Below, one piece after another: positions 1 to 9,565 of a stretch of 64,000 nt of DNA (position 1 is its first letter; each line of letters opens with the position of its first letter). Origin of the DNA: Prosapia bicincta (taxonomy: Eukaryota > Arthropoda > Insecta > Hemiptera > Cercopidae); assembly GCA_036971475.1 (NCBI GenBank), contig JBAIZL010000003.1, forward strand, positions 56,236,842-56,300,841, read 5' to 3'. The translations under genes and the position numbers were made by a program. The notes under the pieces were generated by a model, which ran no database searches, was not told the DNA's origin, and saw nothing but the letters and a program-made list of their open reading frames with translations.

Positions 1-1566
1 TTTTCTATTTATATTTATACAACTTTACACAGATTCCTTCCTCTAAGCAAACGAGCCGAATCTGCGATCTGATATTTATAAACATTTTCAGTGGAAGTGA
101 TTTTTAGGCTAAATTTTCCTGAGATTTGAGCCAACACCTATCTATCACTCAGTATAAACTATTGATCCTTTACAACATTCTAATATATCAAATGGATAGT
201 TTATGTCCAAATATTGCGTATAACTTTAATACATTACAATAATTATGAGTTAAAGCGGCCCGCAAACCTTTAAATGCAAGTATAAAGAGAAGGGTGATCT
301 AGGATCTGAGAGATTGTGGCATTCAGGAGATCCTCGCTAAGGGTTGTGTCCTTGAAAGTTGCTAGTTTGGTGATTTTATTTGTAATTTGTGCTATTGCTA
401 TAAACTATTTAGCCTATAGTGTTGTTTGTGTTGTTTCTATAAATCTTATTTTATAAACAATTCATGTTTTGGGCAGAAATATTTTACAAAACGAGTTCTG
501 TTTTTCAATTTATTGAATTACACGACTTTCTTAAAAAGACTATGAATTGTTTGTAATTTCTGAAAGGGATTTCAGAACTAATAATTCATTCATTTTATTT
601 CTGACGTGCATCGTTCCCAATTAAAAGCAAAGTAATATATTTAATTCTTAGAACAACCAATTCCTACTGCCACGGGCAGTGAAGAGCTGTCTGTTGACGT
701 TCCGTCGTCCGACCGCGGCCAAACCAATTCTCCTTCGCTCTTCTAAACGTTAATCTGGCCAACAATGAATCAGCTGTTTTTGTCGCCAGAGTTATGTTAC
801 TTTAAGGTTAACTTTTCGACTAAGAAATAATTGTAAATAACTGAACGTGTGTGGAATGTAAGTTTGTTGTAATATAACTTGGAATTATTCAGAAATGTCG
901 ATATTTAAGTAACTAAAGTTTATCTTCTGTTATTTGTCTAGTTGCTACATAAGCAGTTCAATTTATAGTTAATAGAATCTAAAGTCAATTCTTTTAATCT
1001 AGTGTTTGAATCTAAAGTAAAGGTTCTTAAGAACCTAATGTAAAATTTAACAATGACAAAAGCTATTAGGTATTCACGTAAACCTAAACTGATAAACAGT
1101 ATTATAGCTAAAGTTATAATCTATACGAATATTGAGTTTTACGTTCGTGTGATTTACTTGCAATAGTTGTTTAAACAATGATTAGGTTAGGCCTGTATTC
1201 TGACTGGGAACATCCTATTACAGCCTCTCTCTAATGGTTGCAAGTTATAGGCCTTTAATTCTAATCACATGTTTTAGTAAGACCAATATTGGGTAGAGCC
1301 GCTTTTCATAACCTTTTGGTTAAGCGGTATTTTTTTATTTAGAAATAACTATAGATTTTTTAACAATATACGAGGCCTACACATTTCGTATTCACACTAT
1401 GGTTGTTGTTTATTAATAACTCAAACAAAAATTCATTTGATTCTAAGCTTTTAAGCAGAGTTCTCCTTTGGAAGCAACATAAAGCCAGTGTGGTGTATTT
1501 TTTGATTAAAGTAAATAAAATCTCTAAAATACGAACATACTTTTCTATTTAATTCTTGTGTACATT
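1..1566 (+). repeat. 1.6 kb duplicated segment, copy 1
   Basis: This stretch aligns in the same orientation with 60910-62524, at roughly 80 percent identity by eye with small indels throughout. It begins before the window, because homology is present from base 1. It stops just after the shared string ending in tgtacat near 1566, exactly where copy 2 is interrupted by an LTR. No reading frame is kept between the copies. A 40-base core at 741-781 is unchanged in the partner (61662-61701) although its surroundings differ. In copy 2 the segment lies directly downstream of an exon-like sequence, so copy 1 may be intron of a duplicated gene piece, with its exon just outside the window. A dispersed transposon relic is the alternative. 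Confidence 0.8.
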
Positions 1567-1878
1567 TAGATTTCAAAACAATCTCCTTGAGAAGAAATTA
1601 TTAAATATATTATTTTGAAATTATTGAACAATTATATTTTCTGTGTTATTTAGAGTCTTGAGAGGGGCACGAAAACTGTCAGTGTTGTCAAAACTTCGAA
1701 GTTCCATAAAGCTAATATATAAAAAAAAGTCAATTCTCTTTAGGATTATAATGGCAATAAATATAAAATAATTTATCTTTATCGTAAAATTATTACGTTT
1801 ATATATTCTTGCATATTTATAAAGGATAATAGTAGTATATTTCTAAATGTAGTTAGAGAGCGTCTCGAATTGTTCCCT
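1567..1878. other. AT-rich spacer, no gene seen
   Basis: Between the duplicated segment and the minisatellite I see only AT-rich sequence with no sustained frame. By comparison with the interrupted second copy, this is probably where the duplicated segment continued before its LTR insertion. That cannot be tested inside the window. Confidence 0.5.
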
Positions 1879-2269
1879 GAGAACTCGTCGAACTGTAGTC
1901 AGAGAACTCCTCGTACTATAGCCAGAGAACTCCTCGACCTGTAGGCTGAGAACTCCTCGAACTGTAGTCAGAGAACTCCTCGAACTGTAGTCAGAGAACT
2001 CCTCAAACTATAGTCAGAGAACTCCTCGAACTATAGTCAGAGAACTCCTCTTACTGTAGTCAGAGAACTCCTCGAACTGTAGTCAGAGAACTCCTCTAAC
2101 TATAGTCAGAGAACTCCTCGAACTGTAGCCTCAGAACTCCTCTTACTGTAGCCTGATAACTCCTCGAACTGTATTCAGAGAACACCTCGAACTATAGCCA
2201 GAGAACTCCTCGACCTGTAGGCTGAGAACTCTTCGAACTGTAGTCAGAGAACTCCTCGAACTGTAGTTC
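1879..2269 (+). repeat. 23-bp minisatellite, about 17 units
   Basis: Seventeen consecutive 23-base units share the consensus gagaactcctcgaactgtag plus tca. Variation is concentrated at two positions, gaac/ttac/gacc and tgtagtca/tatagcca/tgtaggct. The pair of variants gacc..ggct follows a cgtac..gcca-type unit both near 1925 and near 2215, which suggests a block duplication inside the array. The period is not a multiple of three, so the array is not a coding repeat. Units abut directly with no spacers. Confidence 0.95.
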
Positions 2270-2619
2270 AACTAAAGTTGTGCGTATTTTGGTCCCCAAG
2301 GAATGTTATTTGACATCCGTTGATGTTACAACTTTATTCACTAAACCTCCTGCATGTTTAGCTACTAATAGTTTAAAAACTTAAGTATTTAATAAGAAAA
2401 CTCACTAAGTTTAATGAAGCAGGCTTTCTGGAATTAGTTACAATTTTACCTAATAATACTTACTTTAAGTTAACAATGGACTTTACAAACAAATTGAAGG
2501 CTCTCCTGTGGGATCTAACACATAGCCTATATAATCCAATAGGAAATGGGGGATCTTGAATATTTCGAAAAAGTAAAACACATTTAAGTCTATACAAAAA
2601 CTTGCCTGCGATTTTTATG

Positions 2620-2620
<1 letters not shown>
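2270..2620. other. spacer, no gene seen
   Basis: AT-rich sequence between the minisatellite and the TA microsatellite. I find no frame of useful length, no splice-flanked GC-rich segment and no recognised repeat. Confidence 0.5.

Positions 2621-2681
<61 letters not shown>
2621..2681. repeat. (TA)n microsatellite
   Basis: About thirty uninterrupted TA dinucleotides, followed by degenerate TA-rich sequence to about 2712. Such tracts are length-variable. Confidence 0.97.
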
Positions 2682-2684
<3 letters not shown>

Positions 2685-2702
2685 TATATTTATATATGTA
2701 TA

Positions 2703-2870
2703 TATGATATATGTTATAAGGGATAAGGGGATTTTACATTTCCAGAACAGTTGAATGCATGATTTTAATTTTTTAAACCGTTATATATCTGGAAATATTC
2801 AACCCAACAAGATGTTTCTTATACGGAACTAAAGAAGAAAACTTGTATTTTCATCCGCTGCTTTCATTTT
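2703..2870 (+). repeat. dispersed repeat family S, copy 1 (internally deleted)
   Basis: Matches 6634-6885 at both ends: the start around atatatgttataagg and the end around gaaatattcaacccaacaag and its flank. About 100 bases of the longer copy are absent here, between the gataag at 2725 and the gattttacatttcc that follows. Weaker relatives lie at 4347-4510 (same strand) and 8225-8360 (opposite strand). I do not recognise the family. No intact frame is shared among copies, which fits a small non-autonomous element or relics of one. Confidence 0.6.
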
Positions 2871-3084
2871 AAAATCTTCTACAGTTTTTTGTCCGCTGCT
2901 TTAATCTTCTACAGTTTAACAATCATTGGGACATTGAGGATTGTTAGACTTTGGTTAATGTGTAGGGGGAGAATTTTCACAGTCACTTTTACCAACATTT
3001 TGATGAAATATACATTTTACAGCAAAATGTAATGTAAAATGACGTGGTGCTAATAGTTACCTAATAGTATTAAAATACCTCACC

Positions 3085-4031
3085 TTACAAATACCTTGTT
3101 AGTGAGTCTCAAGCAGGAACGATAGCACCTCTTCTTCTGCTGCCTACTCGAAACTGAAAAGGCATGCAATCAAATTAGTACTTCCGTTGGGGCTAAGCTG
3201 CAACTCTGGAGATGTGCCCCTGCGTCACCTAGAACAAACCTGTGAAGCAGAATCTATTATTATGTATATTTATATTTCTGTCTTATGGTTAGAGCTAAGG
3301 GACAGCTGCAGTCTGTGTGTGCCGTGGGTGGGGTCTGCTCTACCCAGTGTGGATGTTGTTTGTGCATGAGCCTGTTTGTAGAACCTTGTTGCTAAGTGTC
3401 GGTTGTGTTGTTTGATGAAATCGGTTTCTCCGTGAGGTTTATCTGCGTTGTGTGGTGGTGGTGTCTGGTCTAGGAGCTTTCCTGGAGTTTGTTTGTCAAA
3501 ACCTTACGGTTAGACAGGTATGAGCTAACTAGGTGTATAAGCCCGTTTGGAAATCCATAGTCCCTTAGTTTTACTAAGATCGTAGTTTCCCGTTGTGAAA
3601 GACCTGGTCAAACCCCTCTTCAATGTCCAGGAAGACTACCCCTGTCGAGCAGAAATTGTTGAAACCCTTGGTTAGATGCTCCACCCCTCTTATCAGCTGA
3701 TGCGTGGCCGAGTTGCTCAGACCTCAGTATGTTGTGTGTCTGGATATGCCTGTTAATACGTTTGTGTAGGGTTTTTTTCAAATACCTTACCTATAGTATT
3801 AAACAAGCTTATCGGTCTATATAAGTCAGGTTTGCTGTAGTTTGCCGGGACACCCATCTGCCCATTCGGGCCCTTGAGTGGGGAATAGCGCAGCGGTTCT
3901 CGCATGAAGTGTTTAACCATCGGCCATGTTGTGATTAAGGTCGCCAATTCCGCTTGGAAGCCATCGACTTTGTACTGAATTAGTGTCCGCCTAATTTGCC
4001 TCTCAAGGCGGTAAACAGTTGTGATAATTCT
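3085..4031 (-). pseudogene. Jockey-like LINE ORF2 (reverse transcriptase) fragment, broken
   Basis: A non-LTR retrotransposon relic read on the minus strand. The 5' part is open from about 4031 to 3753. It shows the finger region of a Jockey-clade reverse transcriptase with the recognisable YRPISLFNTIGKVFEK block (family usually YRPISLL..GK.FEK). The sequence at 3495-3745 matches 18760-19025 of the LINE copy inside the satellite (palm region with the LDIE.AFDRVWHNGL-type block, here frameshifted). A deletion then joins it to the 3' UTR-proximal part (3085-3420, matching 17739-18080), so the FADD catalytic box and thumb are missing. It cannot be functional. All LINE fragments in this window lie on the same strand. 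Confidence 0.85.
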
Positions 4032-5583
4032 TGCTAAAATATATCGTTAGGTGCTGCATACAAGCGGACTTACGGTGAACTATTGCAAACAAGAAGGCTT
4101 TATGCAGCACGAGGTCGAATACTAATAGATTTTTTTAACAAATTACTCATAAACCACTTTGACTTTTTCCCTTCACATGGTATAACACTCATATAGTTTT
4201 CATCTTTTTCTCTCAACACTCAATAACCATCTTTATAATAAAGTGACTTACACCACTAATTTATTTCGGGGGCTCATATGGTATAAGAATAATCTTGTTG
4301 TGTTAAATATCTGTAGAAACATTTCTGTAGTGACACGTCCCTATAGATACAAATCGATTCCACCGCCGGTTTATAAATTTTATAGGTTAAAAGCGTCTGA
4401 TTTTGCATTTCCTTATTCCATGATACAAGGAACACTTAAAAAAGTCATATCTCTGCCCATACTTATCCAACAAGATTTTATGTATATTTAACAAAAGAAG
4501 AAAGTCTGTATTTTCATTCGTTATTTTTTCCCTACATTTTTCCTTGAAATGTTTTAAATAGCCCAACTTCTTCTGTAGCAGACAAAGCCAAACCGGTTCC
4601 CGCTGTTTTGCAGGGAAGGCCACTGAATCTGTACAATACCCGGCATCTTGGCTGTCCTTCTCTGTTATAAAAGATTCAAGATATAGTAACTTAGATTTTA
4701 GTAACGAAATAAGAAGGGTACGGGGTAAGTAAGCGATGCGTCAACATGACCCCAAACCGCTTCGCCAGTTTACCCCGTCACGCTCTCTTAGGTTGGAACT
4801 AATCTCGCTCTATACCAAAGTAGGCCTAAGTAAAAGTATGAAACAGCTTTGCCTTGTATCTTGATAAAAGGCAAATGACTTGGTTTGTGCTGAAAGACTT
4901 AGAAGTTAGAGCAATGGTGTTATAAAATATTACTTGTAGTAACAAATATTTACTTAATTTTTTGTAAAACAAACCATCCCAAACACTCACGAAACAACTA
5001 AGAATCTAGGTCTCAGATTACGTCCACACTGTTGTGTTACGTGGGGAAATACATCACCGAGCGGTCAGTGTTGTGAACTCATTAACATAGAATTAGAAGC
5101 CACTGCGCCATATTACCCATGTGACAACTAGCCTTGGCCTTCCCTACTTATAGGTTCTGCAACAATAACAAAGCCTTTATGGTTACAAAATAAGATAAGG
5201 GTAAGTTCCCATCGTTATTTATAAAGTCAGGTATATTGCGAACATGGAGAAGGTTTATGTGATACATCACAACTTGCCTTGTTCTATAAAATACTTTTTA
5301 TAATGAAAACAGTATATAGTAAGTCTAAATGTAAAACCTCGACGTTTATTTTTACGTCCAAGCATTGTTTATACGGGGGCTGTTCAACTTGCATGTGGAC
5401 GATTTACTTTTAAGGATTATACTATCTAATATAAATATACCTACGTCCTTCATAGAAAGTTATGTAAGGTTTGTCTAATACCGTAAACCTATATTAGGAA
5501 TGGTTGGTGGCTTAGATCTAAAGCTGATGGCATTTAGGACCCCAGTGAGTATTATTTCTCATCCCTTCGGTGACATCTTTATT
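4032..5583. other. 1.5 kb without a gene
   Basis: Mostly AT-rich, non-coding sequence. The only structure I can support is a relic of repeat family S at about 4290-4510. Open frames around 4243-4623 coincide with that repeat on both strands, have no recognisable motif and are not conserved in the other copies. Confidence 0.5.
4290..4510 (+). repeat. dispersed repeat family S, diverged copy
   Basis: Shares with 6755-6885 the order gtctgattttgcatttcc ... atatctctg ... ccaacaagat ... aaagaagaaa. Its left end (aatcttgttgtgttaaatat) is an imperfect inverted match of its right end (4449-4485). The copy is therefore foldback-like, as expected of a small terminal-inverted-repeat element. Confidence 0.45.
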
Positions 5584-6169
5584 CAGTAACAAAGGAACGC
5601 TCCAAGTTTTTCCATTTATACTCATTATCACTTAGTTTTTAAACTTTCCTAATTTGTAATGAAAAGTAATAAAATAAACAAATGTTTTTTTCATTATAGC
5701 AATTTTTAAAGCTGACTAAAATGTATAAAATAATTTTTCATGGCCCTCCTACAATTTTGAGGGAGAATTGTTAGTGACTATGGGATATAATTGTAATATT
5801 TGGAGAGGAAAACGTGGGGCGCTGCCAGTAAATAATACAAGTAAAGGATCCATGATGTAGGGCAACTGAGAATGAAATAAATTACAGTCAATCCCATTTT
5901 CAATTCAATGAAATCTTCTTTGAATATTTTCGGATTCTCTACTAGTATTATTTACTGATATCCATAGCCACTAACAATTCTCCCTCAACATGTAGAAGGG
6001 CCATGAACAATTATTTTGTACATTTTAGTCAGTTATAAAAGCGTGGTATATCGAAAAGACATTTATTTAATTTATTATTTTTTATTACAAATTAGAAAAA
6101 ATTTAAAACTTAGTGATAATGAGAATAGATGGAAAAACTTAGAGAGTTCCATTGTTATTTTAGTGACTG
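5584..6169. mobile_element. foldback / MITE-like element with very long inverted arms
   Basis: The left arm (5584-5851) and right arm (5932-6169) are inverted copies of each other along most of their length, about 80-85 percent identical by eye with one unmatched patch (about 5795-5825) in the left arm. Matched blocks include gtttttccat, attatcac, taatttgta, gactaaaatgta, catggccc, gggagaattgttagtg and agtaaataata, in mirror order. The loop (5852-5931) is about 80 bases. There is no transposase frame. Open frames across the arms are by-products of AT-rich sequence. It would fold into a hairpin of about 250 bp. I cannot define a clear target-site duplication, so the superfamily is undecided. 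Confidence 0.8.
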
Positions 6170-6633
6170 TTTGGTCAGTTTTAAAAGCGTGGCATATTTA
6201 ATTCTCTTAAAATGTTATTTACTATTTTCTGCTGTTTAGCCTTATGTCCGGGTGACAAATACCAATTGATATTGAATATATAAATGAGACTCTGTCAGGG
6301 ACATATATAAGAGTAGTAGGGGCTGGCAAAGTGAGCAGTGTGTACCTGGGAGTATTGTTTGCTCTTGCTTGAGGAAGTCAAGGCACGCAATCGGCCAGGC
6401 GAGAAGAATCTGCGTCCCTTATCTCACGTGACCTCGCTTAATCCTTTCTTTTGTCATTATCTCCAAAGTCGATCTTACCCTGTTCTTCGGGATGTTTTAT
6501 TTCTCGCTTACGGGGTTTAAATGCAAGTTTGACGGGGAAAAACCAGGTCACTATGCAATATCACCTATAATGTGATTATGATACAAAATTTAAGGTTGCA
6601 ATAAAACTTAATAGTTGTTTAAGGTTTTCATAG
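6170..6633. other. spacer with a GC-richer patch, no gene recognised
   Basis: The segment 6170-6207 partly repeats sequence inside the right foldback arm (6025-6050, around aaaagcgtgg). A GC-richer patch at 6310-6535 has an open frame of 60 codons (6338-6520, plus strand) with no recognisable motif and no clear splice borders. I do not call it a gene. Confidence 0.4.
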
Positions 6634-6885
6634 ATATATGTTATAAGAGATAAGAGTGGGTATATTATTAAAAATTAATCGGTTTAGGTAGAACACTTTT
6701 ACAGGATGATATATTAAATAACGGTTTAGAAATTGTACGCGCTGTTAGTTATAAAAACCGCCTGATTTTACATTTCCAGGATTGTCGAATGCAAGATTTT
6801 TATTTACAAACTGTCACATCTCTGGAAATATTCAACCCAACAAGATGTTTCTTATACGAAACTAAAGAAGAAAATTCTAAAAATA
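6634..6885 (+). repeat. dispersed repeat family S, longest copy
   Basis: The longest representative of the family seen at 2703-2870, 4290-4510 and 8225-8360. It contains the conserved blocks gattttacatttccag, atctctggaaatattc and aacccaacaagatg. No sustained frame is shared between copies. Confidence 0.6.
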
Positions 6886-7087
6886 TCTTGTACAGTATTT
6901 GAGTAAACATGAAATTAAGTGAATAAATAGACAATTCCATAGTAAAATCTTAATGAATACTTTTCGTTTTGTTACCTTCATAGGGTAATTCAAGTGATAG
7001 GATAATTTAGCCTATAAGTTACTTTCTTGACAGACAGCATAGTAAAGATAAACCTAAAGTAAAAAAGGGTTATAGAGGCGAACTAGA

Positions 7088-7280
7088 TTTTTTTAAACCT
7101 GGATCTGGGTCCCCAAATTCCGCCCAGCCCTCCTCTAGCGAGCTACCTCTGTCTCACAAGCACATGCGGCTAGTATCCCTACCGCAAGTGGTGGTGAGGC
7201 AAGCAGAGGACGACTTTGGAAATCTCCCCCCGCATCGTGCCCTGCGCTAAGGCGACTTGGTGGGCTGCTTACGTTTGCTG
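7088..7280 (-). mobile_element. LINE 3' UTR fragment with oligo-T
   Basis: The sequence after the T-run at 7089-7096 (cctggatctgggtcc through accgcaagtg) matches the 3' end of the LINE inserted in the satellite (17396-17510). That end also begins with a T-run on the plus strand. On the minus strand this reads as a LINE 3' UTR ending in oligo-A, so this is a heavily 5'-truncated or decayed insertion of the same family. The part beyond about 7200 is not matched in the other copy. Confidence 0.6.
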
Positions 7281-8224
7281 TAATGTACGAATAGTTGTGT
7301 GTTTGGTTGCATTGTGTTCTGCTATGTAAAGGCTCCCAATGAAAAGACAGAAAGTCACTAAGTTTCTTCTCTCACAGTATCCGTGACTAACCTTTGTAAC
7401 GATTGTCCCAACATTCACTCACACGCTTAGGTCACTATTATACGCTACTATGCGTTAAGCTAGGGGCGGGACACCCGACACGCGCACACAGGTACATGTA
7501 CACAAGTACTATACTACACACGTGCACACTATAAAACCTAACGTGTTGCAGACTTAATGCGAGAGAAAGTTGCATTGTCATCCATTCCTGAATGTAAGTA
7601 AAATTTCAAGTATGTACCTTCGAATCTGTAGCTCCTCAACCAAACTTAATTTGTTTAAAGATTCTTGCGGATCAGGAACAGAAGAAACACCAGGATATTA
7701 TTCAGTTCTCACATATATTTGGAAAATTCCAAGTCTCTAGCTCATCTCCCAAGTTCGATTTGTTTAAATAACCATGGTTTAAACAAATGTAGAGACAAGA
7801 AACCTAGTGAATGTGGCATTTTCTTCTAATTCTGATCTATATTTAAATTTTCAGGTCTCTAGCTCATTGGGAAGCTAGTTTAAACTTGATTGCAACATTT
7901 CACTCTGACAGACAGACAGATGTGACGGAAACCGAACTAATAAAAACGTGGTAAAATCAGATTTTTTGTTATATATATCGATAGTTTTAGTATGTAACGT
8001 AGAAGAGGGTGGTGTCAGTTGTTTTTCAGAATTTTGTCTAGTTTTCGAGTTATTTACATTTTTGTGTAAGTAAATTATTGTTACAACGAACCATTGGATA
8101 CTGCTATCAAGCGGATATTTTCTAAACTATTAGGTACAAGAGTGATTCGTGCAGTACAAATCCGATCGAAAATTACTCGTTTTGTATAATCTATTACTCA
8201 AACACTGTTAATTATATATATTTA
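7281..8224. other. 0.9 kb without a gene
   Basis: AT-rich sequence with a GC-richer stretch at 7440-7520 rich in alternating purine-pyrimidine (cgcgcacacaggtacatgtacacaag). No coding frame, tRNA or recognised repeat was found. Confidence 0.4.
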
Positions 8225-8360
8225 AAAATCGAAAAAAATAAATAAAAATTTATTTTCTTTTTTCATAATGAAAATCTTGTGTTAAATATTTGCAGAGATA
8301 TAACTGTTTAAAAACGCCTTGCAAGTGCAACCTAAAAATGTATTCTGGCGGTTTTTATCA
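8225..8360 (-). repeat. dispersed repeat family S, inverted copy
   Basis: Read on the minus strand it follows 6755-6885 in order: aaaaccgcc, acattt..aggtt, ttgcaag, a block around atatctctgcaaatat, then acaagat. It is diverged and shorter than the other copies. Confidence 0.4.
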
Positions 8361-8644
8361 CTTTAAACACGTACAACTCTTATTGGCACTTAATTATCAC
8401 AACTTGTTTCTTTATTGATTTTCATCTTTTTAGTTGTATAAAAGTAAAAAAATTAATATTACTTTTTCTTGGACTTATTATTTGTTAAAACAAGTCTATA
8501 TGTACATCGGAAGATGAAAAATGAATAAAGAAACGATTTGAGTAAAGAAAGATGAAACCATAAAATGCATGAGAAGAGAAGATAAAAACAGTAAATAAGA
8601 AAAAAAACAACTCCAGCTAATTAAACGAACAGACCAGCGCAACT

Positions 8645-9565
8645 GTGCAGTGGGACTCGTTCGATCGCCGTGTAATTTTAGACGTAATACAGGGCTTTTA
8701 CGTTAACAAAAACATAGTTCCGCCTATTGGAATTATTGTAGCAGTTTTTAGGGAGAAAATAAATTTTGAATGGAGTGACAGATTCTTAAGAGTCCTGAAT
8801 GAAATGGGGCTTAAGTGGAAAAAGCAAGAATAAACGGAAAATATTATTACACTTGTTTGTATTATCTTGGCAAAAATCACTACTTACTGATGTATTCAGC
8901 AGACGTGTTTCGCACTAGGTCAGCGCATTTTTCAATGCTGCAATTTTTCAATTACTAACAAGACTGTTGCTCAGGTGTGTTGTGTTGGTGCGAGTCTGTG
9001 GTGTATTTTGTATAATCTGTGGTTTTCTGAACTGACTTATCCACAGAAGATTACCACGGAAACATAAACTTCTCAAATTTTTCAAAGTGGATTGAAGAAA
9101 AGTTAATTCCCAACTTCCCATTGGATTCCAACCGTAGTAGTGGTAAATGCTCCTTACCATAACAAAGAAGTGGATAAACCTCCATCAAAGTCAAGCCTCA
9201 AGAAGGACATGCATGAGTGGCTACAAAACCCGGGCATCAAGTGATACGTTTACCTCCTACATGTGTGACTTGAACGCTATAGAACCTGCTTGGAGTAAGC
9301 TAAAATACTTTGTGCGACAGAACAATACCAAATGAGAAATATGCATTGAAATACTGAAGGAATTGGTGAAAAAGGGTTTTGAAAACATCACTTCCGATGC
9401 CTAGGGAGATTTTGTTCATCAAACTAAAGCCATGGAAGAGTTCTACTGAGGGAGAGACGGCGTTGTTGTGTGATCGTGAACCTCGGAGCCGACGACCCCG
9501 ACACCACTGATACGTCCAGTGAGGAGAACGTTACTGATGAAGACATCGTAACGCCTTTACCTTAG
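8645..9565 (+). pseudogene. decayed DDE_3 (Tc1/mariner-like) transposase
   Basis: Fragments of one transposase occur in order on the plus strand. The N-terminal helix-turn-helix region (8645-8833, 62 codons) contains REKINFEWS and ends in GLKWKKQE. After a gap of about 200 bases without homology come DYHGNINFSNFSKW (about 9043), VVNAPYH (about 9140) and CDLNAIEPAWSKLKYFV (about 9265), then an acidic tail ending TPLP with a stop at 9565. In this family the second block normally reads M-D-N-A-x-Y-H with a catalytic Asp. Here gtggtaaat replaces the expected gtggataat, so that Asp has become Val. The final catalytic Glu (AIEPAW) is retained. The region with the first catalytic Asp is missing, and there are frameshifts and stops near 9125, 9240, 9333 and 9402. 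It is certainly inactive; the family assignment rests on recognition of the DDE_3 blocks. Confidence 0.8.

Noticed and set aside
1879..2269. Possible CRISPR-like array
   Set aside because: Units abut with no spacers and the surroundings are eukaryotic; it is an ordinary minisatellite.
4243..4623. Overlapping open frames on both strands
   Set aside because: They lie on a dispersed repeat copy, are not conserved in the other copies and show no recognised motif.
8698..9160. Minus-strand open frames over the transposase relic
   Set aside because: Antisense to transposase fragments that match their family in order.
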